NCBI GenBank assembly: GCA_937873495.1
Contig: CALMXZ010000011.1
Coordinates: forward strand, 124,001-188,000
DNA length: 64,000 nucleotides
Source: an uncultured Trueperaceae bacterium
Lineage (GTDB): Bacteria > Deinococcota > Deinococci > Deinococcales > Trueperaceae
Direction of reading: 5' to 3'
Position numbers and translations under genes: made by a program. This document shows, piece after piece, positions 47,839 through 56,233 of the stretch; position 1 is the stretch's first letter, and each line of letters begins with the position of its first letter. The notes beneath the pieces were generated by a model. It ran no database searches and was not told the origin of the DNA. It was given only the letters and a program-made list of their open reading frames with translations.

Positions 47839-49173
47839 ATGCCCTTCCCCTCCTCGCGCCACCTCCCCCATGCCTGTCCCACCGATCTCGCCAGCGGGCC
47901 AAGGCCCGCCGGTGAGCAGCGCCCTCGCCGGCTCGCGCGCCGCGCCGCGCAGCGCCTGATCGCACCCTGGTTGGCCGTCGCCGCATGCTGGCTGCCGTGC
48001 GCCTCGGCGGCGGCGCCCGCGGCCGAGCCGCCCCACCCGCGCAGCACCACCGCCTACGCGCTCGAGACGCTCGCTCTACGCCTGCCGCTGCCGGTGGACG
48101 CCGTGCCGCTCGATGACACGGGCGACCTGCTGATCGTCTCCCTCGACGGCGCCGTGTGGCGCTACGCAGACGGCGCCGTGACCCTGTTCCTGGCGCTTGG
48201 CGGACGCGTGACCGGCCTGCTAGGCGAGCAGGGCCTCTTCACCGCGGCGCTGGAGCCGGCCGCTCGTGCCGCCGCGCGCGGCAACGCCAGGCACATCGTC
48301 GTGGCGTTCACCGAAGCCCGCACCAACGACCTGGTGGTGGCCGCCTACCCGCTCACGGCAGACGCGAGCGGCGCCGACGCCGCGCAGGAGACGGTGCTGC
48401 TGCGCGTGCCGATGCGCGAGGCCTTCCACCACGGTGGGCAGGTCGTCTTCGGCGCCGACGACATGCTGTACGTGTCCGTCGGCGAAGGCCAACGCGAGGT
48501 CGAGTACCTCCACGAGACGCCACCGCCCGCGCAAGACCTCACGTCACTGCTCGGCAAGGTCTTGCGCATCGACCCGTTCCCAGCGGACGGGGCCGCGCCT
48601 TACACGGTCCCGTCCGACAACCCGTTCGCGGGCGGGCAGGGGCCAGCCGCGCAGGGCGCGCGCGGTGAGGTCTACGCGCTCGGGTTCCGCAACCCGTGGA
48701 AGTTCAGCTTCGCGTCGAGCGACGGCGCACTGCTGTTGGCCGACGTCGGCGAGGACACCTGGGAGGAGATCGACGTCGTGCGCGCGGGCGCCAACTACGG
48801 TTGGCCGTACATGGAGGGGCCCCACTGCTTCGAGTACCCGGACACCGGCGGGCTGGTGGCGCCGGACTGCGAGAACCTGCCGCTCGTCGGTCCGGCCGCG
48901 TACTACGCTCACCTCCGGCTCGACCCGGCCGGCGGCCTGGCGGTGACGGGCGGGTTCGAGGCTCACGACCCGGCGCTGCCCGAACTCGTCGGCAAGTACC
49001 TGTTCGGCGACTTCGTCTCCGGACGCCTCTGGTCGCTCGACCGCGCGACCGGCGCCGTCGAACTCCTCCTCGAAACGGGGCTCCCCATCTCGGCCATCGT
49101 GCCGGGCGCAGCCGGCGAGGTGCTCGTCCTCGGGATCGAGGGGACGCTGGCGCGGCTCGTGATGGCCCATTAG
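47839..49173 (+). CDS. Secreted PQQ-dependent sugar dehydrogenase-like beta-propeller
   Basis: 444-residue exported protein (signal segment LIAPWLAVAACWLPCASAAA near 65-85) with a six-bladed propeller of the glucose/sorbosone dehydrogenase (GSDH) family. Blocks: FHHGGQVVFGADDMLYVSVGEGQ, DLTSLLGKVLRIDPFPADG, VPSDNPFAGG, EVYALGFRNPWKFSFASSDGALLLADVGEDTWEEIDVVRAGANYGWPYMEG and GKYLFGDFVSGRLWSL. These proteins oxidise aldoses with PQQ, or are catalytically diverged binding proteins. It lies just after the GH26 pair in the same direction, consistent with action on sugars released from a polysaccharide. The start is uncertain because the N-terminus is long and Pro/Arg-rich. Confidence 0.85.
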   Translation: MPFPSSRHLPHACPTDLASGPRPAGEQRPRRLARRAAQRLIAPWLAVAACWLPCASAAAPAAEPPHPRSTTAYALETLALRLPLPVDAVPLDDTGDLLIVSLDGAVWRYADGAVTLFLALGGRVTGLLGEQGLFTAALEPAARAAARGNARHIVVAFTEARTNDLVVAAYPLTADASGADAAQETVLLRVPMREAFHHGGQVVFGADDMLYVSVGEGQREVEYLHETPPPAQDLTSLLGKVLRIDPFPADGAAPYTVPSDNPFAGGQGPAAQGARGEVYALGFRNPWKFSFASSDGALLLADVGEDTWEEIDVVRAGANYGWPYMEGPHCFEYPDTGGLVAPDCENLPLVGPAAYYAHLRLDPAGGLAVTGGFEAHDPALPELVGKYLFGDFVSGRLWSLDRATGAVELLLETGLPISAIVPGAAGEVLVLGIEGTLARLVMAH

Positions 49174-49248
49174 CGCGGGGTCGCGCCGGGGCGACGACCG
49201 CCCCATGACCTACCGTGCGCGCCGAGCGGCGCCTGGCCGCCAAGCGCC

Positions 49249-52002
49249 TCAGCCTTGGTCGGGGTTGCCGACCGCAGGCACGCCGTCCGCGCTGCCGTAC
49301 AGGCGGCGGCGGATGTCGTCGTACAGGGCCTTGTCGTCGATGCCGAAGCTCTGCACCAGCTCCGCGGTCACGAAGTAGGCCTGGGCCACGGTCAGGCGAC
49401 CGTCGGCCACGAGGTTCGTCACGCCCAGGAGCGCGCGCTCCTTGTCGGTGACCGAGCCGGGGTCTGTCCGGTAGGCGGCCACCGTCGCCTGCAACGCGTT
49501 GGCCAGGGGGCGCAACTCGTCGATCGCTTTCACGAGGTTGCCGTGGACGGGGCTGACCTTGCCCCTCACGACCCCCTCCAAGGGGTTGATGTAGCGGGCG
49601 TACGCGAAGTGGTCGTCCTCGCCGCCGGGCTGCGCCCGGGCCCACGCCAGCTTGGCGGCGCCGGCGCAGACGGAGAAGTCGGGGTCGAACACGGAGAAGT
49701 CGCCCGCGAAGAAGCGCTGGTTGGCGTAGGGGGAGAGCTGGTCGGTCGATATCGCGCGGAGCAACGTCAGGGCGTCGCTCGTCACCTGTGAGAGACCCAG
49801 GTCACCGGTCGGCCCGACGGCCAGCGGATCGAGGTACGACTCGTTGATGAGGATGCGCAGCAGGAGGTCGGGTGGCACGTCGTAGGCCGTCGAGGCCTCC
49901 TCGATGTTGGCCACGAGCGGCGCCAGGCGGGCCAGGACGAGCAGGCCCCACGGCGAGAGCGGTTGGTAGCCCTCCACCGCCCCTTCGAGGCGCTGGCGCT
50001 TCGTCGCGGGGCGCAGCACGTCGGCGACCGAGCAGTAAGCCGACACGCGCCCGTGGCCTTCGTTGGAAGCCATGACGTGGAGGCCGAGGCGGGCGAGCGG
50101 CGAGTCCACCAGGTCGGTAGGAACGTCCACGGGGTCGCTTCCAGCCTGCGCGCTCATAGTGCCGCCCTGCGCCGCGCCGTCGGCCACCGGCTCGTCGACC
50201 TGCGCCGGGCGCGAGAACCCCGCTTCGACGAAGGCGTCGAGGAGCCCGCGGTCGGTCAGAGAGAGCGGCAAGGCCATGTGATCGTCCTGCGACACCCTCA
50301 CGGAATCGTTGATGAGGCGCCAGGCGTCGCGGTAGCCGGGCCGGGTGGCGGACGCGAGGACGGCGGCGCCGGCGAACACCGTGGCGACCGACAGCACCAT
50401 GCCGGTGGTGGCGCCAAGGTAACGGAGCTGCGAGCGCTTCGACGTCCGGGAGCGCGGCCTGTCCCACGTGATCGTGGCGCGCGGGTCGAACTCGTTGCGC
50501 CGCATGAAGCGTGGGATGGCTCTGGCGGCCCCCGTCAGGAACGTGACGGCGTTGAACGGCCGCAGGAGCGCGAGCGGCACGACGGACGTCGCCGCCTCGC
50601 GGCCGACCTTGGACCAGAGCCGGAAGCGGCGCAGCCCTTGCGCGCGCCAGATGCGGGCGAAGCCCCAGGTGGCGAGGACGAGCGTGGCCGCCAGGTCGAA
50701 GCCCGCCCAGAGCCCCAGGGCCTTCAGCGGCGTGCCGTGGCCGGGCAGGGCGTAGTTGAGGCCGGCCGCCACGGGCAGCATGAGCAGCAGCAGGGCCAGG
50801 CCGAAGAGGTTCTCGAAGTGCGCCGCCAGGACGGTGAACCGCACGTTGGCCCTGAGGTCGCGCCACTGGCCGCGCCTGAACACCCGCTTGAGACCGTTCT
50901 CGATGCCGCCGCCGTTCCAGCGCTCGATCTGGCGCAGGTACCCGGGCAGGCTGGGTGGGTCGTCCGTGTACATGAGGGCGGACGTGATGAAGCGCGCGTT
51001 GCTGCCGTGGCGTATGACGAGCGGGGCGTCGCCGACGAGCCTGCCGAGCTCCACCTCCTCGCCGTCGATGACGACGCGGAACCCCTTGGCATCGAGTTCG
51101 GGGGCGCTCACGTGCTCATCGCTCACCGGGCGGTTCTGCACGCTGAGCGTGAAGTCGTGGTCCTCGGTCAGGGTGTCGGCGGGCATGGGGAAGCACTCGC
51201 GCCTTGCCACGAACCCGCAGCCGACCACCGTGTAGAGCCGCGAGCGGCCGAACACGGCCCCCTCGCCCAACCGCGCCGTCTGGCCCGTGCGCAGCACGGC
51301 CGCGATGGCGTACTCGGCCGAGCGGGCCCGCGAGATGAACCCGGCCATCGGCTTCCCTCGCCCGGGGTCGGCGGACATCACCGCGCCGGACTGGATGGCG
51401 TAGTCCTCGAGGACGTAGCGCAGCCTGCGACCGTGGCCCACGCGCCGCAGCCGGTAGAAGTCGTCGCGCAGGCGCGCCAGGAAGTGCTCTTCGAGGACCG
51501 TGTCGCCGTCGACGATCAGGACGCGCTCGGCGCTCAGCAGGCCACCGCTCAGCACGACGTTGATGCTGTCGGACTTGGAGATCGGCTGGCTGTGCTCAAC
51601 GACCGTCACGCTCGACCCGCCGCCGGCCTTGAGCCACCGTTCGAACGTCGCGGTGGCGTCGGCGACCGGACCCTTCGCCACGCACCGGTACCCGGCCTCC
51701 CCCAAGGTCCGCTTCACTACCTCCGCCGTGGCGTCGGTTCCGCCGTTGACGCTCACGGCCAGAGCGTCGAACGGCACGCTCTGCCCGAGCAGCGACGCGA
51801 GGGCCGCCGCGGCGCCCGCCTCTTCGTTGAACATGGGCGATACCACGCCGACGCGATCGGGCGACCTCACTGGTAGCGAGGTGTCCTTGGCCAGGCTGAA
51901 CAGGGCGTTGGCGATGACGGTCGGCGTCGCGAGCAGCCCGGGTATGAACGGCAAGGTGCGCTGATCCTTCCTGAGGGTCTTAGGTACTCGTCTTTCGAGC
52001 AC
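49249..52002 (-). CDS. Fusion of a membrane family-2 glycosyltransferase and a lytic-transglycosylase (SLT) domain
   Basis: 917-residue protein. Residues ~50-365 are GT2: VGVVSPMFNEE, the DxD-like VDGDT (165-167), LTEDHDF (base Glu280-Asp281) and QIERW (358-362, the QxxRW of processive synthases). Membrane spans lie near 398-420, 428-448 and 533-551. Residues ~705-800 are a lytic-transglycosylase-like domain: PPDLLLRILINESYLDPLAVGPTGDLGLSQVT, with catalytic Glu721 and the ESxxxPxAxxxxGxxGLxQ pattern. It would place a polymer synthase (cellulose/PNAG-like or other) and a wall-cutting domain in one chain. Start GTG 52002. It faces the GH26 block and is divergent from the 3D gene. Confidence 0.88.
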   Translation of the reverse strand: MLERRVPKTLRKDQRTLPFIPGLLATPTVIANALFSLAKDTSLPVRSPDRVGVVSPMFNEEAGAAAALASLLGQSVPFDALAVSVNGGTDATAEVVKRTLGEAGYRCVAKGPVADATATFERWLKAGGGSSVTVVEHSQPISKSDSINVVLSGGLLSAERVLIVDGDTVLEEHFLARLRDDFYRLRRVGHGRRLRYVLEDYAIQSGAVMSADPGRGKPMAGFISRARSAEYAIAAVLRTGQTARLGEGAVFGRSRLYTVVGCGFVARRECFPMPADTLTEDHDFTLSVQNRPVSDEHVSAPELDAKGFRVVIDGEEVELGRLVGDAPLVIRHGSNARFITSALMYTDDPPSLPGYLRQIERWNGGGIENGLKRVFRRGQWRDLRANVRFTVLAAHFENLFGLALLLLMLPVAAGLNYALPGHGTPLKALGLWAGFDLAATLVLATWGFARIWRAQGLRRFRLWSKVGREAATSVVPLALLRPFNAVTFLTGAARAIPRFMRRNEFDPRATITWDRPRSRTSKRSQLRYLGATTGMVLSVATVFAGAAVLASATRPGYRDAWRLINDSVRVSQDDHMALPLSLTDRGLLDAFVEAGFSRPAQVDEPVADGAAQGGTMSAQAGSDPVDVPTDLVDSPLARLGLHVMASNEGHGRVSAYCSVADVLRPATKRQRLEGAVEGYQPLSPWGLLVLARLAPLVANIEEASTAYDVPPDLLLRILINESYLDPLAVGPTGDLGLSQVTSDALTLLRAISTDQLSPYANQRFFAGDFSVFDPDFSVCAGAAKLAWARAQPGGEDDHFAYARYINPLEGVVRGKVSPVHGNLVKAIDELRPLANALQATVAAYRTDPGSVTDKERALLGVTNLVADGRLTVAQAYFVTAELVQSFGIDDKALYDDIRRRLYGSADGVPAVGNPDQG

Positions 52003-52117
52003 CTTACCGGGCGCTCTCTGACGACATCCTCACGTTACACGCCCTACCCGGAGATTCATGAGACGCCCATGACTCTCGTACGTGCCTGACGCGTTATCAA
52101 CCGGCGTTCACCCACGC

Positions 52118-52144
52118 TGTGAGTTCCGTGTGCGAACTCTCACA
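52118..52144. repeat. Imperfect inverted repeat between the GT2-SLT and 3D genes
   Basis: TGTGAGTTC, a seven-base centre, then GAACTCTCACA; the arms match except for a two-base insertion. It lies ~115 bp from the GT2-SLT start and 40 bp from the 3D start, beside the TAACAT box of the latter. It could be an operator for both divergent genes or the stem of a leader RNA. Confidence 0.45.
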
Positions 52145-52154
52145 TTCAGTTTGC

Positions 52155-52160
52155 TAACAT
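52155..52160 (+). promoter_or_regulatory. Extended -10 promoter of the 3D-domain gene
   Basis: TAACAT preceded by TTGC gives an extended -10. The ATG inside this box (52159) is therefore unlikely to be the start; GTG 52186 with a GGAGGTGG site at 52171-52178 fits better. Confidence 0.6.
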
Positions 52161-52185
52161 GCCGCGACTGGGAGGTGGTGCCCTC

Positions 52186-52815
52186 GTGGCGCTGCACATC
52201 AGTGGCAAGCTCGTGGCCATCGGGCTCGTGGTTGCCGCTCTCATCACCGCCTTCAGCTCGCCACGCACCGAACCGCCGGTTCCGGTCGCCTTGGAAGTAG
52301 CTCCCTTCGCGGACGTGGTCGAGCCTCCGGCCGACGAGTCCGGCGTCGCGGACCTCGGCAACGCCATGCTCGGCCCCACCGCCAACCCGCGCTTCGTCTT
52401 GCGCGCCACCGGCTACAACTCCCACGAGAGCCAGACCGACGCCTCGCCGTTCGTCACCTCGACGGGCGCGCGCACCGCCTTCGGGGTAGTGGCGGTCAGC
52501 CGCGACCTCCTGGGAGGCGAACTGCCGTACGGCTCGCTCGTGCGTATCCGCGACCTTGGCAACTACCACACCGGGCGCGGTGTCGGGGCCTTCCAACAGT
52601 TCCTCGGCGATCACCTCTTCGTCGTCGAGGACACGATGCACGCGCGCAAGACCAGGCAGATCGACGTCTGGTTCGAGAGCTACTCCCAGGCCGTCAACTG
52701 GGGGGTCCGCAAGGTCGAGGTGGAGCTCATCCGCTACGGCCGCACGGGTTACGAGTTCATACCAAGCACGGCTCCGACCTTCGAGACCACGCCGGTGCTC
52801 ATCGCCTCGCGCTAA
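52186..52815 (+). CDS. Exported 3D-domain protein (MltA/YabE-like wall hydrolase fold)
   Basis: 209-residue protein with an N-terminal hydrophobic anchor or signal (ALHISGKLVAIGLVVAALITAF) and a C-terminal 3D domain: FVLRATGYNSHESQTDASPFVTSTGARTAFGVVAVSRDLLGGELPYGSLVRIRDLG, then GDHLFVVEDTMHARKTRQIDVWFESYSQAVNWG. The three aspartates of the 3D motif (the TD pair, EDTMHA and QIDVWF) are present. 3D domains occur in lytic transglycosylases and resuscitation-like factors that cut peptidoglycan. Start GTG 52186, seven bases after GGAGGTGG. Divergent from GT2-SLT and followed eight bases later by the ABC permease gene. Confidence 0.88.
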   Translation: MALHISGKLVAIGLVVAALITAFSSPRTEPPVPVALEVAPFADVVEPPADESGVADLGNAMLGPTANPRFVLRATGYNSHESQTDASPFVTSTGARTAFGVVAVSRDLLGGELPYGSLVRIRDLGNYHTGRGVGAFQQFLGDHLFVVEDTMHARKTRQIDVWFESYSQAVNWGVRKVEVELIRYGRTGYEFIPSTAPTFETTPVLIASR

Positions 52816-52818
52816 GCT
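52813..52818 (+). promoter_or_regulatory. Leaderless -10 box for the ABC permease
   Basis: TAAGCT, five bases before GTG 52824, overlapping the stop codon of the 3D gene. Confidence 0.45.
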
Positions 52819-52823
52819 GCGGC

Positions 52824-54005
52824 GTGCGCGCGCTCGTCCCCTACCTGGCGTGGCGGCACGTCCGTCGGCGCGGCCTGCAGTCCGCCCTGACCGTGGCGGG
52901 CGTCGCCATCGGTGTCGCCGTTCTGATCATCGCGCTGTCACTCACGAACGGGTTCATCGACGAGCTCGTCACCAGTACGCTCCGCGCCACCCCCATGCTC
53001 ACGCTGCAGAGCTATCTGCCGGGCGAGACGCTCCCGGACGACCCGACCGTGGTCGCTGCGCTGGCGGGCGAGCGCGGCGTCGTCGCGGCGGCGCCGTTCC
53101 TCTCCGGCCAAGCGCTCATAGCCAGGCGCGCCAGCCAGGCGCTCGGGGTGAGCGCGCGGCAAGGCTTCACGCAGCTCGTCGGCATCGACCCGGCTCGCGA
53201 GACCTCCGTCCTCGACCTCCCCGTCCTGGCAGAGCAGAGCGCCGCCCTCTCGCAGGCCGGGGGCATAGTGCTCGGCTCCACCCTCGCCCAATCCCTCGGC
53301 GTCAGCGTCGGCGACACGGTGATGCTCCGTGACATCTCCGGCGCCACGGCGCAGTTCACCGTCGCGGGCACCTTCCGGGTCGGCAACGAGCTCATCGACT
53401 CCGTGACGGCCTACATGTCCTTGCCGAACCTCCAGGCTTACCTCGGTGCCGAGGGGCGTGTGAGCGGCTACCACCTGCGCCTCGAGCAGCCGACGGCCGC
53501 GCACCGCGTCGGGCTGGCGCTCGCCGACAAGTACTCGCTCCGGCCCGTCAGCTGGGAGAGCCTCTTCGCCAGCCTCATCTCGCAGCTCCGGCTGCAGAAG
53601 GCCGTGATCGGCGTCGTGGTCTTCCTGATCGTGATCGTAGCCGCGTTCGGCATCACGAACGTGCTCGTGCTGACCGTCAACGAGAAGACGGCGGACATCG
53701 CCATCCTGCGCGCGCTCGGTGCCTCGGAGGGCCAGGTGCTCCGCACGTTCACCCTCCAGGGGTTCGCCCTCGGGGGGCTCGGCACGCTCCTCGGCGTCGC
53801 TCTCGGGCTCGCCGTCGCCGCCTACTTCAAGTTCCAGCCCTACCCCCTGCCTGGCGATCTCTACTTCATCACCCAGCTCCCCATCCAGTTCCAGGCCCTC
53901 GACGTCGTGTGGGTCTGCGCCGTTTCGCTCGTCACGAGCGTGGTGGCCGGGCTGCTACCCGCCCGCCGGGCCGCGCGGCTCGACCCAGTGGCCGTGCTCC
54001 GCTGA
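52824..54005 (+). CDS. ABC transporter permease of the LolC/MacB (FtsX-like) type
   Basis: 393-residue membrane protein: one N-terminal span ([24 protein letters not shown]), a large extracytoplasmic MacB_PCD domain (~45-245), then an FtsX-type three-span block ([78 protein letters not shown]). The [19 protein letters not shown] coupling motif is clear. This is the LolC/LolE/MacB family that moves lipoproteins or other amphiphiles outward. No cognate ATPase is adjacent. GTG 52824 is five bases after TAAGCT. Its stop overlaps the recX start (TGATG). Confidence 0.9.
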   Translation: MRALVPYLAWRHVRRRGLQSALTVAGVAIGVAVLIIALSLTNGFIDELVTSTLRATPMLTLQSYLPGETLPDDPTVVAALAGERGVVAAAPFLSGQALIARRASQALGVSARQGFTQLVGIDPARETSVLDLPVLAEQSAALSQAGGIVLGSTLAQSLGVSVGDTVMLRDISGATAQFTVAGTFRVGNELIDSVTAYMSLPNLQAYLGAEGRVSGYHLRLEQPTAAHRVGLALADKYSLRPVSWESLFASLISQLRLQKAVIGVVVFLIVIVAAFGITNVLVLTVNEKTADIAILRALGASEGQVLRTFTLQGFALGGLGTLLGVALGLAVAAYFKFQPYPLPGDLYFITQLPIQFQALDVVWVCAVSLVTSVVAGLLPARRAARLDPVAVLR

Positions 54006-54544
54006 TGAGCGAGGGCGAGGCGGAGGGCCGCCGGGGGCGCAGGCCACCGCAGCCCCTCACCCGCGACACCGCGTGGGACTACCTCCTGGACCTCCTGAGC
54101 AGACGCATGTACACGACGGCGGAGCTGGCGCGGAAGCTGCAGCGGCGCGGGCTCGACCCCGACCTCGGGGCAGCGCTCGTGGACCGTCTCATCGAACTCG
54201 GCCTCGTCGACGACGCGACCTACGCCGACCTGTACGTGAGCACGCGCTCGGCGACCAAGGGCCGCCTGGGGCTCAGGCAGGAGCTGAGGCAGAAGGGGGT
54301 CGCACCCGAGATAACGGAGGCGCGCTTGGCCGAACTCACGCCGGACGACCAGCTCGCCGCCGCCACGGCCCTGCTCCGCAAGAACGCATGGCGCTACCGG
54401 CCGGGCGAGCCGGACGCCACGGACCGACTGGTCGCCCTGAAGGCGCGCGCCAAGGCGTTCGCGTTCCTGGCACGGCGCGGCTTCTCGGTGGACGCCTCGC
54501 AGGGCGCCCTCGAAGCCGTGGGATGGTTCGGAGGCGAGGGGTAG
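54005..54544 (+). CDS. recX: Regulatory protein RecX
   Basis: 179-residue RecX, which binds and modulates RecA filaments. It is made of three-helix repeats with conserved patterns: [84 protein letters not shown] and [20 protein letters not shown]. Normal length. ATG 54005 overlaps the permease stop, so the two are cotranscribed. recA is not in the window. Confidence 0.9.
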   Translation: MSEGEAEGRRGRRPPQPLTRDTAWDYLLDLLSRRMYTTAELARKLQRRGLDPDLGAALVDRLIELGLVDDATYADLYVSTRSATKGRLGLRQELRQKGVAPEITEARLAELTPDDQLAAATALLRKNAWRYRPGEPDATDRLVALKARAKAFAFLARRGFSVDASQGALEAVGWFGGEG

Positions 54545-54578
54545 CCACGCCCGCTCACGTCTGATGGGCCTACCGCGC

Positions 54579-54608
54579 TTGACCGTTACTGGACGGGCTC
54601 GGTACACT
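54579..54608 (+). promoter_or_regulatory. Promoter of tRNA-Pro
   Basis: -35 TTGACC (54579-54584), an 18-base spacer and -10 TACACT (54603-54608); predicted start ~54614, seven bases before the tRNA. Confidence 0.7.
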
Positions 54609-54620
54609 CTCAAGTTGCGT

Positions 54621-54697
<77 letters not shown>

Positions 54698-54719
54698 GCA
54701 CGATCTCGCACGAGATCGG

Positions 54720-54760
54720 GAACCCACCTGCCCAGCTTGGGGCCGGTGGGTTCTTCCTTG
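54720..54760 (+). terminator. Terminator after tRNA-Pro
   Basis: GAACCCACC (54720-54728) pairs with GGTGGGTTC (54745-54753), followed by TTCCTTG. Another small hairpin (CGATCTCG/CGAGATCG, 54701-54718) lies between tRNA and terminator. Confidence 0.75.
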
Positions 54761-54846
54761 GGCTGACCGGTGGCCACCAGAACGGCGTCGCACGGCCCCG
54801 GCAGTTGCTACAGTGTGCGGCGCCCCTTGAACGGGCCATCCCGACC

Positions 54847-55782
54847 ATGCCGCGTCCCTACTCAAGCACTCCCGACTGGCGCTCCGCCCTCACCGCCACG
54901 GTCCTCGCCTGTGCCCTCGGTGGCGGTCCCTCGGCCTTGGCCTGGTTCTCGACGTTCGGGCCTACGCCCACCGATCGGCTGCCCACCCTGGCGGTCGTAC
55001 TGTTCGGTCTGCTGTTCGTCGGCGCGCTGACGGACCTACGGAGCACCGCGGACCGCCTGCGTGTGCGGGTCGTGACAGCCTCCAGCCTGGTAGGCGCCAC
55101 GGTGGTGGTCCTGGCCCTCACGGCGGCCGGCGTGGGCCGCGTGGAGTACCTGCTCGCTCCGGCCGGCACCTTGATCGGGCTGGGGGTCCTGGAGCTGCTC
55201 GGGCGCCGCGCGCCCGCTGGGCGGACCGCGAGCCTCGTCGCCGCGGCGACCGTCTACGTGGCAGCGACCCTCCTCGCGAACTTCACGCTCGACTCGTTCC
55301 TGCCGCTCGGCGGCTTCTTCCTCGTCAACGTGGGAACCCTGTTCTTCGGCCTGACGTTCACGCAGCGCGACCGCGTCCATCAGCACGGGCGTCGCGCCGT
55401 CTACGGCATGATCTTCGTGGCCGCCACCGCCAACGTCGCACTGGCCGCCACGCTCGGCACGCCACTGCGCTACGTGGCGGTGTCGTTCCTGACGATCGTC
55501 GTGGCCGAGACGGCGGACACCGAGATCTACCAGCGCCTCCTGCGCCGCCCGTGGCTCGCGCGCGTGGCGGCCTCCAACGCCGTCAGCGCCCCGCTCGACA
55601 CGATCCTCTTCACGCTCCTGGCGTTCTGGGGCGAGGAGTTCGCGACCGCGGGCTGGATGACCCAGGTGATCGTGACGGACGTGCTCGTCAAGTACGCTAG
55701 CGGCATCCTGGCCGCGCTCGGCATGCTTGCCCTCCTGCGCGGCATCCTGCCTGGAGGAACGGCATGGCAGCAACCTCGTTGA
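54847..55782 (+). CDS. VUT-family membrane protein (queuosine-precursor transporter type)
   Basis: 311-residue polytopic protein with ~8 spans. The C-terminal part ([48 protein letters not shown], then [19 protein letters not shown], and [25 protein letters not shown]) matches VUT/DUF165 (YhhQ/QueT-like), the family of preQ0/queuine precursor importers. The N-terminal ~100 residues add four more spans and are not typical. ATG 54847 is chosen over the TTG at 54805. The MaoC gene overlaps its last 19 bases. Tgt, a queuosine enzyme, is 10 kb away in the same window. Confidence 0.78.
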   Translation: MPRPYSSTPDWRSALTATVLACALGGGPSALAWFSTFGPTPTDRLPTLAVVLFGLLFVGALTDLRSTADRLRVRVVTASSLVGATVVVLALTAAGVGRVEYLLAPAGTLIGLGVLELLGRRAPAGRTASLVAAATVYVAATLLANFTLDSFLPLGGFFLVNVGTLFFGLTFTQRDRVHQHGRRAVYGMIFVAATANVALAATLGTPLRYVAVSFLTIVVAETADTEIYQRLLRRPWLARVAASNAVSAPLDTILFTLLAFWGEEFATAGWMTQVIVTDVLVKYASGILAALGMLALLRGILPGGTAWQQPR

Positions 55783-56219
55783 CGGAGCTCGCGGGCCTAG
55801 TAGGCTCGACCTTCGGACCCTCGCCCTACCTGGAGATCGATCAGGCCCGCATCGACGCGTTCGCGGACGCGACCCTCGATCACCAGTGGATCCACGTCGA
55901 CCCGGTGATGGCCGCCGCCGGACCGTTCGGCAAGACCGTGGCGCACGGCTATCTGACCCTCTCGCTGCTGGTCGACATGGTCTCGAGCATGGGGCTCTTC
56001 CCCGCCGGGCTGTCGCTGGTCGTCAACTACGGGATGGACAAGCTGCGCTTCCCCGCCCCCGTGCCGGTGGGCTCCCGTGTGCGCGCCACCGCCACGTTGG
56101 CCAAGCTCGAGGCCAAGGGCGAGGGGCGCATGCTCGCCACGCTCGCCTGCCGCGTCGAGGTGGAGGGGTCTGACACGCCCGCCCTGGTCGCCGACGTCCT
56201 CTACCTGCTCGTCGCCTGA
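55764..56219 (+). CDS. MaoC-family (R)-specific enoyl-CoA hydratase
   Basis: 151-residue single hot-dog protein. The catalytic loop ADATLDHQWIHVDPVMAAAGPFGKTVAHGYLTLSLL carries the Asp and His of the DxxxxH motif plus the conserved FGKTVAHGYL. It hydrates enoyl-CoA to (R)-3-hydroxyacyl-CoA, or is a 3-hydroxyacyl dehydratase. The start ATG overlaps the VUT gene by 19 bases, a coupled arrangement. Convergent with the amidase gene. Confidence 0.92.
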   Translation: MAATSLTELAGLVGSTFGPSPYLEIDQARIDAFADATLDHQWIHVDPVMAAAGPFGKTVAHGYLTLSLLVDMVSSMGLFPAGLSLVVNYGMDKLRFPAPVPVGSRVRATATLAKLEAKGEGRMLATLACRVEVEGSDTPALVADVLYLLVA

Positions 56220-56233
56220 GCGTTCGTAAGCGC

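Noticed and set aside
52118-52144. CRP-type site (TGTGA...TCACA) upstream of the 3D gene
   Set aside because: Half-sites are 17 bases apart instead of six, so it does not fit a CRP dimer; kept only as a generic inverted repeat.
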